A stretch of 64,000 bases of DNA from Stutzerimonas stutzeri. GTDB lineage: Bacteria > Pseudomonadota > Gammaproteobacteria > Pseudomonadales > Pseudomonadaceae. The stretch's first letter is position 1. Every line of letters begins with the position of its first letter. Below the pieces are notes generated by a model that was given only the letters and a program-made list of their open reading frames with translations, ran no database searches and was not told the DNA's origin. Of the stretch, positions 53,299 through 63,271 are shown in pieces. The stretch covers positions 1 to 64,000 of the forward strand of contig NZ_JYHV01000026.1 in the NCBI RefSeq assembly GCF_000952685.1. Direction: 5' to 3'. A program made the position numbers and the translations under genes.

Positions 53299-53826
53299 CT
53301 AAACGTTTGGGTCACGCTTTAACTGAGCCAGTACGCTGAACGGGTTGGACCGCGATACCTCGTCCTCACTCGGCTCGGGCTCATCAGGCCCAGCCGGCGG
53401 CTGGCAAACTTCTTGGTCATGGAGTGGAACAATCGGAAGAGCGAGCAGAAGCTCCTCTTCAACCAGCGCCAGCAGATCCAGAGGATCCTCTCCCACTTCC
53501 AGCACGTCATAGCCCTTAGGCAGGTGCTGGCTGCTCGAACCTTCATTCACCACGGCATAATCGCACTCGCTGTGAATAGGTAGAACAACCGGCTCCAGAC
53601 AACGCTGGCAAATCATGGTGACCTCAACATCAAGCTCACTGTGAATGACCACAGTGCGCTGCTCGTCGCGCCCAAAATCAAAACTGGCGCGCACCACACC
53701 CTTGTCATCCTCAAGAGGATCGACGAGCCGCTTCAGCCCAGACAATTGCAGCTCACCCTTCAGGTTAGCTGCTCGGTCAGCAAGCTTGCGCGGATCTACG
53801 TGCGGAGGTATTGGTCCTTTCAACAT
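53299..53826 (-). CDS. yceD: YceD (DUF177) family protein, large-ribosomal-RNA accumulation protein
   Basis: A 175-residue DUF177 protein; the family is linked to 23S rRNA accumulation and in nearly all bacteria precedes rpmF. A CxxC (MICQRCLEPV, about 63-72) is visible. The start MLKGPIPPHVDPRKLADRA matches relatives. No Shine-Dalgarno precedes the ATG at 53826, and a near-consensus promoter lies only 10 bp upstream, so its mRNA may be leaderless. Confidence 0.92.
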   Translation of the reverse strand: MLKGPIPPHVDPRKLADRAANLKGELQLSGLKRLVDPLEDDKGVVRASFDFGRDEQRTVVIHSELDVEVTMICQRCLEPVVLPIHSECDYAVVNEGSSSQHLPKGYDVLEVGEDPLDLLALVEEELLLALPIVPLHDQEVCQPPAGPDEPEPSEDEVSRSNPFSVLAQLKRDPNV

Positions 53827-53835
53827 AAGCGCGGC

Positions 53836-53864
53836 ATTCTAGGGATGCGCCTCTCGACTGTCAA
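53836..53864 (-). promoter_or_regulatory. Near-consensus promoter abutting yceD
   Basis: On the minus strand a perfect TTGACA (53864-53859) and TAGAAT (53841-53836) are separated by exactly 17 nt. The usual start point, 6-7 nt beyond the -10, falls near 53830, so the transcript would begin only a few bases before the yceD ATG at 53826. It should drive yceD-rpmF-plsX-fabD-fabG. Confidence 0.8.
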
Positions 53865-53884
53865 AGGAATTCAGCCGCACAATT

Positions 53885-53912
53885 GAGGTCCGCCGACCGA
53901 CGATCGGACCTC
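53885..53912. other. Inverted repeat in the yceD/maf divergent region
   Basis: Arms GAGGTCCG/CGGACCTC (53885-53892 and 53905-53912) with a 12-nt spacer, just upstream of a TATATAAAAGG stretch and the maf ribosome site. It may be an operator for either divergent gene or a hairpin. The maf promoter itself is not clear. Confidence 0.5.
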
Positions 53913-53930
53913 TATATAAAAGGAAGGAAA

Positions 53931-54509
53931 ATGCGCCGCCTGCTTCTCGCATCCAGCTCTCCCTATCGACGCGAACTGCTCTCGCGATTGCAGCTGACCT
54001 TCGATTGCAGCGCCCCGGAAATAGATGAGACCGCGCATCCTGAAGAGCTGCCGGAGCAACTGGTGCGTCGGCTGGCTTACGAAAAGGCGCAAGCACTGGC
54101 GCCGACCCATCAGGACCACCTGATCATCGGCTCGGATCAGGTCGCTGTGTTAGAGAAGAGCATCCTGGGCAAACCCCGAACATTCGAGCGAGCGAAGCAG
54201 CAGCTACAAGCCTGCAGTGGCAAAAGCGTACTTTTCCTGACTGCATTGGCCCTACTGGACAGTCGAACCGCAAGCACCCAGATCGATTGCGTCAGCTTCA
54301 TCGTCCATTTCCGAGACCTCGATGACCACCAGATCGAACGTTATCTGCACGCCGAGCAGCCCTACGATTGTGCAGGCAGCTTCAAGGCCGAAGGTTTGGG
54401 TATCAGCCTGTTCCGCGCCACGGAAGGATCGGATGTCACCAGCCTGATCGGATTGCCACTGATCCGACTGGTCGACATGCTGAATAACGTCGGAGTCAAA
54501 GTTCCCTGA
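53931..54509 (+). CDS. Maf family nucleotide pyrophosphatase
   Basis: House-cleaning pyrophosphatase of the Maf/YceF group, which hydrolyses modified nucleoside triphosphates (7-methyl-GTP for the YceF subgroup). The start MRRLLLASSSPYRRELLSRL and GSDQV (about 66-70) are family motifs, and ATEGSDVTSLIGLPL is typical near the end. ATG at 53931 is preceded by AGGAAGG and gives 192 residues. Its position next to yceD-rpmF suggests the YceF subgroup. Confidence 0.9.
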   Translation: MRRLLLASSSPYRRELLSRLQLTFDCSAPEIDETAHPEELPEQLVRRLAYEKAQALAPTHQDHLIIGSDQVAVLEKSILGKPRTFERAKQQLQACSGKSVLFLTALALLDSRTASTQIDCVSFIVHFRDLDDHQIERYLHAEQPYDCAGSFKAEGLGISLFRATEGSDVTSLIGLPLIRLVDMLNNVGVKVP

Positions 54510-54527
54510 CCCCTCAACCTAGGAGAA

Positions 54528-55511
54528 CTAGCGCAGCTGCGGCCCTTGGAATCCCATCCACAGCGCCAACTGGGCACCGACGCTTGCACCAAGCTTCTTG
54601 GTGAAGCGATCCAGCGCGGAATCCTTCACGGTGAAATCCACCAATTCCTCTTCGCCAATCACTTCGCGCGCCACGTAGCTGGTATTACCCAGACCATCAA
54701 TGAGTCCGAGCTCAAGCGCCTGCTCGCCGGACCAAATGAGCCCGGAAAACAGCTCAGGATGATCGGCGACCTGCAGCCGATCACCACGTCCTTGCTTGAC
54801 GCTGTCTATGAACTGGCGATGAGTGGTGCCGAGCACGTCGCGCCAAAATTTGGTTTCCTCCGGCTTCTCCGGCTGGAATGGGTCGAGAAACGCCTTATGT
54901 TCGCCCGATGTGTAAACCCGGCGCTCGACCCCCAGTTTGTCCATCGTTTCGACAAACCCGAAAGTCGCCGCCGTCACTCCAATTGAACCGACCAGGCTCG
55001 ACTTGTCGGCATAGATCTCGTCTGCGGCACTGGCAATATAGTAAGCGCCCGAGGCACCCAGATCGGCGATCACCGCATAGACTTTGATGTCGGGGTGCTC
55101 GCCACGCAAACGCCGAATCTCGTCGTAAATGTAACCCGACTGTACGGGACTGCCGCCCGGGCTATTGATTCGTAGAACGACGCCCTTGGTTTTGGGATCT
55201 TCGAAGGCCGCGCGTAGCGCCCCGACGACATTGTCCGCACTCGCTGACTCTTCGTCGGCGATCATGCCGCGAACGTTGATGACCGCCGTGTGGCTGCCGC
55301 TCGCGCTCCTGCTGTCGCCGATCTCCAACAAAGGCGAGAACATCAGCAGCGCTCCGAAGAGATAGACGAAGGTCAATAGCTTGAAGAATATCCCCCACCG
55401 CCTAGCCCGCCGCTGCTCCTGGACACCGGCGAGCAAGGTCTTTTCCAGCAACTTCCAACTTCTGCGATCTTCCTGCTGCTCGCTCACAGGTGCTTTCCAT
55501 TCATCCGACAT
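54528..55511 (-). CDS. sppA: Signal peptide peptidase SppA, short form
   Basis: S49 membrane serine protease that degrades cleaved signal peptides. One transmembrane helix (about 42-62) precedes a single protease domain. RINSPGGSPVQSGYIYDEI and ADLGASGAYYIASAAD, with the nucleophile Ser, are characteristic. The catalytic Lys should lie in the KSSLVGSIGV region. ATG at 55511 (MSDEWKAP, 327 residues) follows GAGGT. It overlaps the HAD gene by 11 nt. Confidence 0.9.
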   Translation of the reverse strand: MSDEWKAPVSEQQEDRRSWKLLEKTLLAGVQEQRRARRWGIFFKLLTFVYLFGALLMFSPLLEIGDSRSASGSHTAVINVRGMIADEESASADNVVGALRAAFEDPKTKGVVLRINSPGGSPVQSGYIYDEIRRLRGEHPDIKVYAVIADLGASGAYYIASAADEIYADKSSLVGSIGVTAATFGFVETMDKLGVERRVYTSGEHKAFLDPFQPEKPEETKFWRDVLGTTHRQFIDSVKQGRGDRLQVADHPELFSGLIWSGEQALELGLIDGLGNTSYVAREVIGEEELVDFTVKDSALDRFTKKLGASVGAQLALWMGFQGPQLR

Positions 55512-56187
55512 TCGCAACTACCTCTGCTGTACTTGCGGAGCGCAGCCAATCGCCAAGCTCCGAAAAACAATTAATGGCCATGAGCGGCGAACATGCGCGC
55601 AGCACCTCGATCGGCTGCGCACCGTAGGACACCGCAACACTATCTACCCCAGCTCGCCGGGCCATCTCGAGATCGAATACCGAGTCCCCAACCATCAAGG
55701 CCCGCTCGGGGCTGACCCGGCACTGTGCCAAAATCTCATGAATCATTAATGGATCAGGTTTGCTCGCGGTTTCATCCGCACAACGGGTCACATCGAAGAA
55801 ATCGCTCCAACCCTGCCCGTCCAACACCCTATCCAGCCCGCGCCTTCCTTTTCCGGTCGCCACGGCGAGCAGATGCCCCTGGTCGCGAAACTGCTGCAGC
55901 GCCAGCGCAACTCCGGGGTAAAGCTTCGATGGTTCGGCCTCCAGCATGAGGTAATGGTCGGCATAGGCACGACGAAACGCCTCAGCCGTCCGCGCATCCG
56001 TGACATGTGGATACAGCACCGCAATGGCTTCGGGCAAACCCAGCCCGATGATCCCCTTGATAGCCGCCTCATCGAGGGGCGGTAGGCCGCAACGGGCTGC
56101 GGCGACAGAGATGGATTCGACAATACGCCCGATCGAGTCCATCAGGGTGCCGTCCCAATCGAAGATCAGGAGCTCGTATCTACTCAC
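55501..56187 (-). CDS. HAD superfamily hydrolase, phosphoglycolate-phosphatase-like
   Basis: HAD subfamily IA phosphatase. Nucleophile and acid-base Asp are in [11 protein letters not shown] (Asp10 and Asp12). Motif II is [13 protein letters not shown] and motif IV is [17 protein letters not shown] chose GTG at 56187 (228 residues) because GGAG lies 7 nt upstream; a TTG one codon earlier is possible. It overlaps rluC by 8 nt and sppA by 11 nt. The substrate is unknown, and the gph-like name is only by similarity. Confidence 0.88.
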   Translation of the reverse strand: MSRYELLIFDWDGTLMDSIGRIVESISVAAARCGLPPLDEAAIKGIIGLGLPEAIAVLYPHVTDARTAEAFRRAYADHYLMLEAEPSKLYPGVALALQQFRDQGHLLAVATGKGRRGLDRVLDGQGWSDFFDVTRCADETASKPDPLMIHEILAQCRVSPERALMVGDSVFDLEMARRAGVDSVAVSYGAQPIEVLRACSPLMAINCFSELGDWLRSASTAEVVANVG

Positions 56188-57133
56188 CAAGCCTCTCCAG
56201 CGTCCGCGCCCAAACGTCGTCGACAGGCGCTTCCAGACTCAGTTCGCCACCGTCAGGCAAGGGCACTTTCAACGCATAGGCATGAAGAAACAATCGCTTG
56301 CCGCCCAGATCACGAATGACCTTCGAAAACTCTTCGTCGCCATACTTGTTGTCGCCCGCAATTCCGTGCCCCGCGTGAAGCGCATGGACACGAATCTGGT
56401 GGGTACGCCCTGTTACCGGCTTGGCCTCGACCAGCGTGGCAAAATCGCCGAAACGACGTAGCACGCGGAAGAGCGTCAGCGCATCTTTGCCCTCTTCAGT
56501 GACCTCGACCATCCGCTCGCCCGAGCGCAGCGTATTCTTCATGAGCGGCGCGTTCACCTGCTTTCTGCCGGTCTCCCAGCGCCCCCGCACCAGCGCCATG
56601 TAACGCTTATCGACACCATCGCCACGCAACTCCTGATGCAGGTGACGTAGCATGCTGCGCTTCTTCGCGACCATCAGCAGCCCGGACGTATCTCGATCCA
56701 GGCGATGCACCAGCTCCAACTCCTTCGCATCGGGACGCAGTTGACGCAGCGCCTCGATGACGCCAAAGCTGAGCCCACTGCCGCCGTGCACAGCAATGCC
56801 GGCAGGCTTGTTCAGCACAATAAGCGCCTTGTCTTCATAAACGATGGCCGCTTCCAGTCGCTCGAGAAGCCCTTGCGCCACCGGGACCGCCTCGTCCCGC
56901 TCGGGTAATCGAAGCGGCGGCACCCGGACTATATCGCCGGCCCGCAGCTTGTATTCAGGCTTTATTCGCCCTTTATTCACGCGTACTTCGCCTTTGCGCA
57001 AAATGCGGTATATCAGCGTCTTGGGTACGCCCTTGAGCTGAGTACGAAGAAAGTTGTCGATGCGTTGGCCGGCAAGCTCCGGCACGACCTCGAGCATTTG
57101 CACGCCGGAGGTCTGAGAGGGGGTATTGGTCAT
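56180..57133 (-). CDS. rluC: 23S rRNA pseudouridine synthase RluC
   Basis: Makes pseudouridines 955, 2504 and 2580 in 23S rRNA of E. coli. An N-terminal S4 RNA-binding domain ([30 protein letters not shown], about 23-52) precedes the RluA-type catalytic domain with [12 protein letters not shown] (catalytic Asp near 145). Length is 317. It is divergent from rne, an arrangement conserved across gammaproteobacteria. Confidence 0.95.
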   Translation of the reverse strand: MTNTPSQTSGVQMLEVVPELAGQRIDNFLRTQLKGVPKTLIYRILRKGEVRVNKGRIKPEYKLRAGDIVRVPPLRLPERDEAVPVAQGLLERLEAAIVYEDKALIVLNKPAGIAVHGGSGLSFGVIEALRQLRPDAKELELVHRLDRDTSGLLMVAKKRSMLRHLHQELRGDGVDKRYMALVRGRWETGRKQVNAPLMKNTLRSGERMVEVTEEGKDALTLFRVLRRFGDFATLVEAKPVTGRTHQIRVHALHAGHGIAGDNKYGDEEFSKVIRDLGGKRLFLHAYALKVPLPDGGELSLEAPVDDVWARTLERLGE

Positions 57134-57160
57134 CGCCGGATGATATCAATTTTCATGGAT

Positions 57161-57189
57161 TTGAAGCACTTAAACATTGCTGTTATAGT
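57161..57189 (+). promoter_or_regulatory. rne promoter
   Basis: TTGAAG (57161-57166) and TATAGT (57184-57189) with a 17-nt spacer form a good sigma-70 promoter. The predicted start near 57196 lies about 490 nt upstream of the rne ATG. Confidence 0.7.
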
Positions 57190-57685
57190 CCCGAACGCCG
57201 CCAAAAGTGGCCAGGTCAATGAATGCCAGCGAAACCGCCATTCCTGACCCAGCAAATGTTCGAGGACGTGAGGCCGTCCGACGGAGCTTCCCTCAAGTAG
57301 CGGTGAAGCCCCGAAACAAGCCTTGAAGACATGATGCGTAACCCCGACGGGGAAGCGCGATAATCGATAACCCGCCCGGATTCTGCGAGCGGCACCCGAT
57401 TTTCAAAGTATGAGTGTTGGGTGGAGATGTACAGCCATCGGATTGCGTAGCAAAGGCTTTCATAGACGCTTCATTCCGTCCGCTACCGATTGCTGATTCC
57501 TCCTCCCGAACCATTGCTTCTGTTCCGACAGCAAGCAGGAGACGTCGTCGCGACGCCGGCCCAACTGGCCTTACATCGCTGGACACTGGAGTGCCTTACA
57601 ACCATTCCTGACTCACCTGACACCGACCGCGAGAGTCGTGTGTGCCGAACGCCGTTTCCGCTGCCCTGGAAACCGACGGTACTAC
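57190..57685 (+). promoter_or_regulatory. Long 5' leader of rne
   Basis: About 490 nt without a supportable gene. RNase E genes commonly have long leaders that the enzyme itself cuts to limit its own level; that is known for E. coli and inferred here. A small GC hairpin, CCCCGACGGGG (57342-57352), and several AT-rich single-stranded stretches (for example around 57361-57370 and 57395-57412) are visible. Short frames inside it have no ribosome site I trust. There is no strong Shine-Dalgarno directly before the rne ATG. Confidence 0.5.
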
Positions 57686-60600
57686 ATGAAAAGAATGCTA
57701 ATTAACGCAACTCAACCCGAGGAGTTGCGTGTCGCACTGGTCGACGGCCAGCGCCTGTTCGATCTCGATATCGAATCCGGTGCCCGTGAACAGAAGAAAG
57801 CCAACATCTACAAAGGCAAGATCACGCGCGTCGAGCCCAGCCTCGAAGCCGCTTTCGTGGATTTTGGCGCCGACCGCCACGGCTTTCTTCCCCTCAAAGA
57901 GATCTCCCGCGAGTACTTCAAGAAGGCCCCCGACGGCCGCGTCAACATCAAAGAAGTCCTGAGCGAAGGCCAGGAAGTTATTGTCCAGGTCGAAAAAGAA
58001 GAGCGTGGCAACAAGGGCGCAGCCCTGACGACTTTCATTAGTCTAGCCGGCCGCTACCTTGTTCTGATGCCGAATAACCCACGCGCCGGCGGCATCTCTC
58101 GCCGCATCGAAGGCGAGGAGCGCAACGAACTCCGTGAAGCGCTGAATGGCCTCGATGTCCCTGCCGACATGGGTTTGATCGTCCGCACCGCCGGGCTCGG
58201 CCGTTCCAGTGAAGAAATGCAATGGGATCTGGACTACCTGCTGCAGCTCTGGAGCGCGGTCAAGGAAGCTTCCCAGGATCGCCCCGCCCCTTTCCTGATC
58301 TATCAGGAATCCAACGTTATCATCCGCGCCATCCGCGACTATCTGCGCCAGGATATCGGCGAAGTTCTGATCGATAGCGTCGAAGCCCAGGACGAAGCCC
58401 TGTCCTTCATCCAGCAAGTCATGCCGCAGTACGCCAGCAAGATCAAGCTGTACGAAGACAGCGTGCCGCTGTTCAACCGTTTCCAGATCGAAAGCCAGAT
58501 CGAAACCGCCTTCCAGCGCGAAGTAAAGCTGCCGTCCGGCGGATCCATCGTCATCGACCCGACCGAAGCTCTGGTGTCCATCGACATCAACTCGGCGCGC
58601 GCCACCAAGGGCGGCGATATCGAGGAAACCGCGCTGCAGACCAACTTGGAAGCCGCTGAGGAAATCGCTCGCCAGCTGCGTCTGCGCGATATCGGGGGCC
58701 TGATTGTCATCGACTTCATCGACATGACCCCGGCGAAGAACCAGCGCGCCGTGGAAGAGAAGGTTCGCGAAGCGCTCGAGGCCGATCGCGCCCGTATCCA
58801 GGTTGGACGTATCTCGCGCTTCGGCCTGCTGGAAATGTCTCGTCAGCGCCTGCGTCCGTCGCTCGGCGAGACCAGTGGCATCGTCTGCCCTCGCTGTAAC
58901 GGCCAAGGCATCATTCGTGACGTCGAGTCGCTGTCGCTGGCGATCCTTCGCCTGATCGAGGAAGAGGCGCTAAAAGATCGCACGGCAGAGGTTCGCGCCC
59001 GCGTCCCCTTCCAGGTCGCCGCATTCCTGCTCAACGAGAAGCGCAACGCCATCACCAAGATCGAACTGCGCACCCGCGCGCGAATCTTCATCCTGCCGGA
59101 CGATCATCTGGAAACGCCGCACTTCGAAGTGCAGCGTCTTCGCGATGACAGCCCGGAAATCATTGCGGGCCAGGCCAGCTACGAGATGAGCCCGACCGAG
59201 GTCGAAGAAGCCCAACCGGTCAGCTCGACACGCACCCTGGTTCGTCAGGAAGCGGCAGTGAAAACCGCCCCTCCACGGACGGCGCCCGCACCGGCGCCGG
59301 CCGCCACGCCAGTAGAAGCCGCCGCGCCTGCCGCCCAGGAGCCGAGCCTGTTCAAAGGGCTGGTCAAATCGCTGGTCGGTCTCTTTGCCGGCAAGCAGGA
59401 AGCCCCGGCCGCTGAAGTCAAGCAGAAGCCCGCCACCAGCAGCCGTCCGCAGCGCAACGACGAGCGTCGCAGTGGCCGCCAGCAGAACCGTCGCCGTGAT
59501 TCACGCAGCAATCGCGACGAAGAACGCAAGCCGCGCGAGGAACGTGCTCCGCGCGAAGAGCGCGCCCCACGTGAAGAGCGTCAGCCCCGCGAAGAGCGCC
59601 AGCCTCGTCCTCCACGCGAGGAGCGTAAGCCACGCGAAGCCCGTGAACCTCGCGAGCCGATCGAGGCCAACGACAGCCCGGCGCAGCCACAGCCGCGTCG
59701 CGAACGCACGCCACGCGAGGATCGCCAACCCCGCGAAGAGCGCAAGCGCGAATTGCGTGCACCGCTGGATGAGCCAGTCCAGACCGCTCCAGTGGGGGCT
59801 GCCAGTGAGGAAATCACCGAGCGTAAACCGCGCCCGCCTCGCGAAGAGCGTAAGCCTCGCGCAGAGCAAGCCGCGAGCACGGACGAACTGCAGCAAAATG
59901 ACACCGCAGAAGCCACGCAGGATGAACAAGAGTCGACCGAAGGCGGAGATCGTCCGCGTCGTCGTTCCCGCGGTCAGCGTCGTCGCAGCAACCGCCGTGA
60001 TCGTCAGCGTGATGCCAACGGCAACGAGATTGGCGAAGAGTCCGAGAACAACGTTGCCGAAGTCAGTGAAAGCAATGCACCGGTGAAATCCGAACAGGTT
60101 GCCATTGCCGCGACGGCAGCCGCCCTAGCGGCGAACACGGCCGACACCGACACAGCACCAGCGGCGATCCAGGCCGAGGCGACGTCGGAAACGCCAGCGT
60201 CAGCCAATGCCGAAACGGCTAGCACGACCGAAACGGCGAAGCCCGCAGAAGAAGTCAACGCAGCGCCAACAGGCGACACCACGACACCGACTATCGCAGA
60301 AGCCGCACCAGCCGCTGCCCCGCAGCCAGAAGCTGGCCAACCAGAACTTTCGGCAATCGAGCCTGAGGTCGCGCAAGCACCGGTCGAACCGGTTGCCGAA
60401 CAGCCAGCGGCAGCGCCCGTCGAACCGGTAGCTCCAGTTCTGACAGCGACCGGCCGCGCACCCAACGACCCGCGCGAAGTACGTCGTCGCCGCCTCGAGC
60501 AGGAGCGCCAGGCCAAGGAAGCAGCCGAAGCCGAAGCGAAGGCCGCCGAAGCGAAAGCTTCAGCCGAAGCACAGACACCAGCGGAACTGGCAAGCCCTGA

Positions 60601-60847
60601 AATCGTTGTCAGCGAGGCGGTTAATATTGCATCGGCCGAACAACCGGTCGCCGATTCAGCCAGCAGCAAGGAAGAGCAGGCCATCGAACCGGCGCCGGCG
60701 CAGCCACAAACGGCCGAACCAGAAGCCGAACAGGCCGTCACAGAAGCTGTTCTGCTCGAGGAACCGATCAAGCCCACCACGGAAGCTGCCCCTGAGGTGG
60801 CCGACGAAGCCACCGAGCAGGATGACGCCGATAAGCGCCAGAACTGA
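57686..60847 (+). CDS. rne: Ribonuclease E
   Basis: Essential endoribonuclease and degradosome scaffold, 1053 residues from ATG at 57686 ([21 protein letters not shown]). The catalytic half has an S1 domain (about 38-118), the DNase-I-like active site in [13 protein letters not shown] and IDFIDM, and the zinc link CPRCNGQG. The C-terminal half (from about 530) is disordered: Ala/Pro stretches, a block of REER-type repeats (about 612-665), an Arg-rich RNA-binding region (about 755-780), and [20 protein letters not shown] (927-946). REER and NDPR motifs are described as degradosome elements in P. aeruginosa. Confidence 0.97.
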   Translation: MKRMLINATQPEELRVALVDGQRLFDLDIESGAREQKKANIYKGKITRVEPSLEAAFVDFGADRHGFLPLKEISREYFKKAPDGRVNIKEVLSEGQEVIVQVEKEERGNKGAALTTFISLAGRYLVLMPNNPRAGGISRRIEGEERNELREALNGLDVPADMGLIVRTAGLGRSSEEMQWDLDYLLQLWSAVKEASQDRPAPFLIYQESNVIIRAIRDYLRQDIGEVLIDSVEAQDEALSFIQQVMPQYASKIKLYEDSVPLFNRFQIESQIETAFQREVKLPSGGSIVIDPTEALVSIDINSARATKGGDIEETALQTNLEAAEEIARQLRLRDIGGLIVIDFIDMTPAKNQRAVEEKVREALEADRARIQVGRISRFGLLEMSRQRLRPSLGETSGIVCPRCNGQGIIRDVESLSLAILRLIEEEALKDRTAEVRARVPFQVAAFLLNEKRNAITKIELRTRARIFILPDDHLETPHFEVQRLRDDSPEIIAGQASYEMSPTEVEEAQPVSSTRTLVRQEAAVKTAPPRTAPAPAPAATPVEAAAPAAQEPSLFKGLVKSLVGLFAGKQEAPAAEVKQKPATSSRPQRNDERRSGRQQNRRRDSRSNRDEERKPREERAPREERAPREERQPREERQPRPPREERKPREAREPREPIEANDSPAQPQPRRERTPREDRQPREERKRELRAPLDEPVQTAPVGAASEEITERKPRPPREERKPRAEQAASTDELQQNDTAEATQDEQESTEGGDRPRRRSRGQRRRSNRRDRQRDANGNEIGEESENNVAEVSESNAPVKSEQVAIAATAAALAANTADTDTAPAAIQAEATSETPASANAETASTTETAKPAEEVNAAPTGDTTTPTIAEAAPAAAPQPEAGQPELSAIEPEVAQAPVEPVAEQPAAAPVEPVAPVLTATGRAPNDPREVRRRRLEQERQAKEAAEAEAKAAEAKASAEAQTPAELASPEIVVSEAVNIASAEQPVADSASSKEEQAIEPAPAQPQTAEPEAEQAVTEAVLLEEPIKPTTEAAPEVADEATEQDDADKRQN

Positions 60848-60860
60848 CAGGCACAGCAGT

Positions 60861-60892
60861 AAAAAAAGGGATGCTTCGGCATCCCTTTTTTG
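60861..60892. terminator. Bidirectional terminator between rne and murB
   Basis: GGGATGC/GCATCCC (60868-60874 and 60879-60885) closed by a TTCG tetraloop and flanked by seven A residues on the left and six T on the right. It is an efficient intrinsic terminator for rne and, read on the minus strand, a terminator for murB. It lies 14 bp after the rne stop. Confidence 0.92.
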
Positions 60893-61023
60893 TGTCCATG
60901 TGCCCGTCACTGGGACCTACAGGAAATGGATACGCCGGTAATCCTCGACACGGCACAACCGAAAGCGATCAGACGCAAGCCGCCCGCCATACCAACGAGT
61001 AGAGCGGCCGAACGAACTCCGTA

Positions 61024-62043
61024 TCAGATGACGTTGGGCTCTATTTCCAGCTGCACGCCAAAGCGTTCGGCAATATCCGCCTGGATGCGCCGAGCCAGAT
61101 CCAGAATCTGCCGACCGGTGGCCTGACCATAATTGACGAGCACCAATGCCTGCAACCGATGCACACCCGCGTCACCGTCCCGATAGCCTTTCCAGCCCGC
61201 TCGCTCGATCAACCAGCCGGCGGCAAGCTTGACCTGCTCATCGCCTTGCGCAAACGCCACCAGATCGGGGTATCGCGCCCGCAATGCAGCTGCGATCGAC
61301 TGAGGGACCAAAGGATTCTTGAAGAAACTGCCTGCATTGCCTAGAACTCGAGGGTCGGGCAGCTTCTCGCTGCGAATGGCACAGACCGCACGACTTACAT
61401 CCATTGGCGTCGGATGGCGGATATCGTGCTGTTGCAACCATTGGCGAAGAGGCCCGTATTCAAGCTTCAGATTTGCCGTTCGCTGCAGCAAAAAGCGCAC
61501 CCGCAGAATGACGTAGCGCCTGGCCTCGCGCTTGAACAAGCTGTCACGGTAGCCGAACTGGCACGCTTGCAGATCGAATTCAACGAGACCTCCAGTTTCA
61601 CGGTCCAGCGCGGTCAGCCCAGCGAACACGTCTTTGATTTCGACGCCATATGCACCAACGTTCTGAATCGGTGCAGCGCCGACGGTACCGGGGATCAGGC
61701 TGAGGTTTTCCAGGCCGGACAAACCGAGCTCCAGGCTGTGCAGCACGAAAGGATGCCATGACTCCCCCGCCGCCGCCTCGATCACCACCTGCTCACCGTC
61801 GTCATTGAGCACCCGCACGCCCCGACTGGCCATGCGCAGCACCAGCGCATCCACATCCGCAGTAAGCACCAGGTTGCTGCCACCACCGAGAACCCACAGC
61901 GGGGCACCAAGACGGCGAGCCTCGGCGAGCGCCTCGACTACCTCCTGGTCGTTATGAGCCTCGGTAAAGCGTGCCGCGCTCGCCTCGACAGCCATCGTAT
62001 TGAAGGCCTTGAGCGAGCGGTTCTGTTCGATGATAAGGGTCAC
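61024..62043 (-). CDS. murB: UDP-N-acetylenolpyruvoylglucosamine reductase MurB
   Basis: FAD enzyme that forms UDP-MurNAc for peptidoglycan. NTMAVEASAARF at the N-terminus, the FAD loop WVLGGGSNLVLTAD (about 51-64) and NAGSFFKNPLVP (about 229-240, with the catalytic Ser) are characteristic. At 339 residues it is the E. coli-like type I enzyme. Its start overlaps the phosphatase stop by 4 nt. Confidence 0.96.
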   Translation of the reverse strand: MTLIIEQNRSLKAFNTMAVEASAARFTEAHNDQEVVEALAEARRLGAPLWVLGGGSNLVLTADVDALVLRMASRGVRVLNDDGEQVVIEAAAGESWHPFVLHSLELGLSGLENLSLIPGTVGAAPIQNVGAYGVEIKDVFAGLTALDRETGGLVEFDLQACQFGYRDSLFKREARRYVILRVRFLLQRTANLKLEYGPLRQWLQQHDIRHPTPMDVSRAVCAIRSEKLPDPRVLGNAGSFFKNPLVPQSIAAALRARYPDLVAFAQGDEQVKLAAGWLIERAGWKGYRDGDAGVHRLQALVLVNYGQATGRQILDLARRIQADIAERFGVQLEIEPNVI

Positions 62044-62504
62044 AGACGCTCCCTGACCTCGTTAAGCAGGGCGACGGATGCCCTTTCGATCAGGTCAAGC
62101 ACCTGCTCGAAACCGTCCTGGCCACCAAAATACGGATCAGGCACAGCATCTTCGCCCAGGTTGTATCGGCGCAGGAACAGGCCCAGCTCACCGCGCGAGT
62201 TCGAGGGCCGTAGCGCCTGCAGTCGCTCCAGATTCTCGTGATCCATTGCCAGGATCAGATCGAAGCGCTGGAAGTCCTCGACCGCCACCTGTCTCGCTCG
62301 TAGCGTGCTGAGGTCATAGCCTCGCCTGGCGGCCGCCTGGCAGGACCGCGGGTCCGGCCCTTTACCGACGTGCCAACCACCGGTTCCAGCAGAATCGATG
62401 GAAATGCGACCTTCCAGCCGAACGTCCTGCACGTGCTTGCGAAACACCGCCTCAGCCGTGGGCGATCGGCAGATGTTGCCCATGCAGACGAATAGGACGT
62501 TCAT
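62040..62504 (-). CDS. Low-molecular-weight protein tyrosine phosphatase
   Basis: A 154-residue phosphatase. The P-loop CMGNICRS places the nucleophile at Cys7 and the Arg at 13. The general acid is in VPDPYFGG (about 119-126). ATG at 62504 has GGAG 7 nt upstream; the longer frame overlaps kdsB and is not coding. It sits between kdsB and murB, not beside a tyrosine kinase, so its substrate is not suggested by context. Confidence 0.92.
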   Translation of the reverse strand: MNVLFVCMGNICRSPTAEAVFRKHVQDVRLEGRISIDSAGTGGWHVGKGPDPRSCQAAARRGYDLSTLRARQVAVEDFQRFDLILAMDHENLERLQALRPSNSRGELGLFLRRYNLGEDAVPDPYFGGQDGFEQVLDLIERASVALLNEVRERL

Positions 62505-62506
62505 GC

Positions 62507-63271
62507 TCAGGCTCCGAGCTGCTTGCGGACACGCTCGAGATCTTCTGCGGTGTCGACGCCAGCCGGAGGCGCCTCGATCGCATCGGCGACGTGAATGCGT
62601 TTGCCATGCCAAAGCGCGCGCAACTGCTCGAGGCACTCAGTGTTTTCCAACCAGCAAGGCCCCCAGGCGACGAAGTCGGCCAGGAATCCGGCCCTGTAGG
62701 CATAGATGCCGATATGTCGACGATAGGGAACCTCAGCCGGAAACGCGTCCCGGTCACGGGCGAAGTCATCCCGCGCCCATGGCAACGGCGCACGACTGAA
62801 GGTCAACGCCAAACCATTGATATCGCTAAGTACCTTCACTACGTTGGGATTGAACAACGACTGCGCGTCGCTCATCGGCTCGGCAAGCGTGGCGATGGCC
62901 GCTTCCGGATGTGCGTCGAGGTTGCGCGCGACCTGATCGATTACCGCAGGAGGAATCAACGGCTCATCGCCCTGCACATTGACGACGATCGCATCAGTCT
63001 CGAGGCCCAGCTTATTCGCCACTTCGGCGAGGCGATCTGTGCCCGAATTGTGATCGATACGTGTCAGCAACACCTCCGCCCCGAAGTCTTGGCAAGCCTC
63101 GAGAATCCGCTTGTCATCGGTAGCCACCACCACTCGCTGCGCACCGCTCTTGCAAGCTTGCTCCCAGACGTGACGAATCATCGGCTTGCCTGCGATGTCT
63201 TGCAGCGGCTTGCCAGGCAGACGGGTGGACGCATAACGCGCCGGGATCACGACCGTGTAAGGGCTGCTCAT
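62507..63271 (-). CDS. kdsB: 3-deoxy-manno-octulosonate cytidylyltransferase KdsB
   Basis: Activates KDO as CMP-KDO for the lipopolysaccharide inner core. The nucleotide-binding start is [17 protein letters not shown] (8-24). [11 protein letters not shown] (about 98-108) and the IGIYAYR segment are typical. Length is 254. It overlaps the Trm112-like gene by 4 nt. Confidence 0.97.
   Translation of the reverse strand: MSSPYTVVIPARYASTRLPGKPLQDIAGKPMIRHVWEQACKSGAQRVVVATDDKRILEACQDFGAEVLLTRIDHNSGTDRLAEVANKLGLETDAIVVNVQGDEPLIPPAVIDQVARNLDAHPEAAIATLAEPMSDAQSLFNPNVVKVLSDINGLALTFSRAPLPWARDDFARDRDAFPAEVPYRRHIGIYAYRAGFLADFVAWGPCWLENTECLEQLRALWHGKRIHVADAIEAPPAGVDTAEDLERVRKQLGA

Noticed and set aside
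60004..60882. 292-codon minus-strand Ser/Ala-rich frame opposite the rne C-terminal half
   Set aside because: It is the complement of the Ala/Glu/Pro-rich disordered region and reads across the rne terminator.
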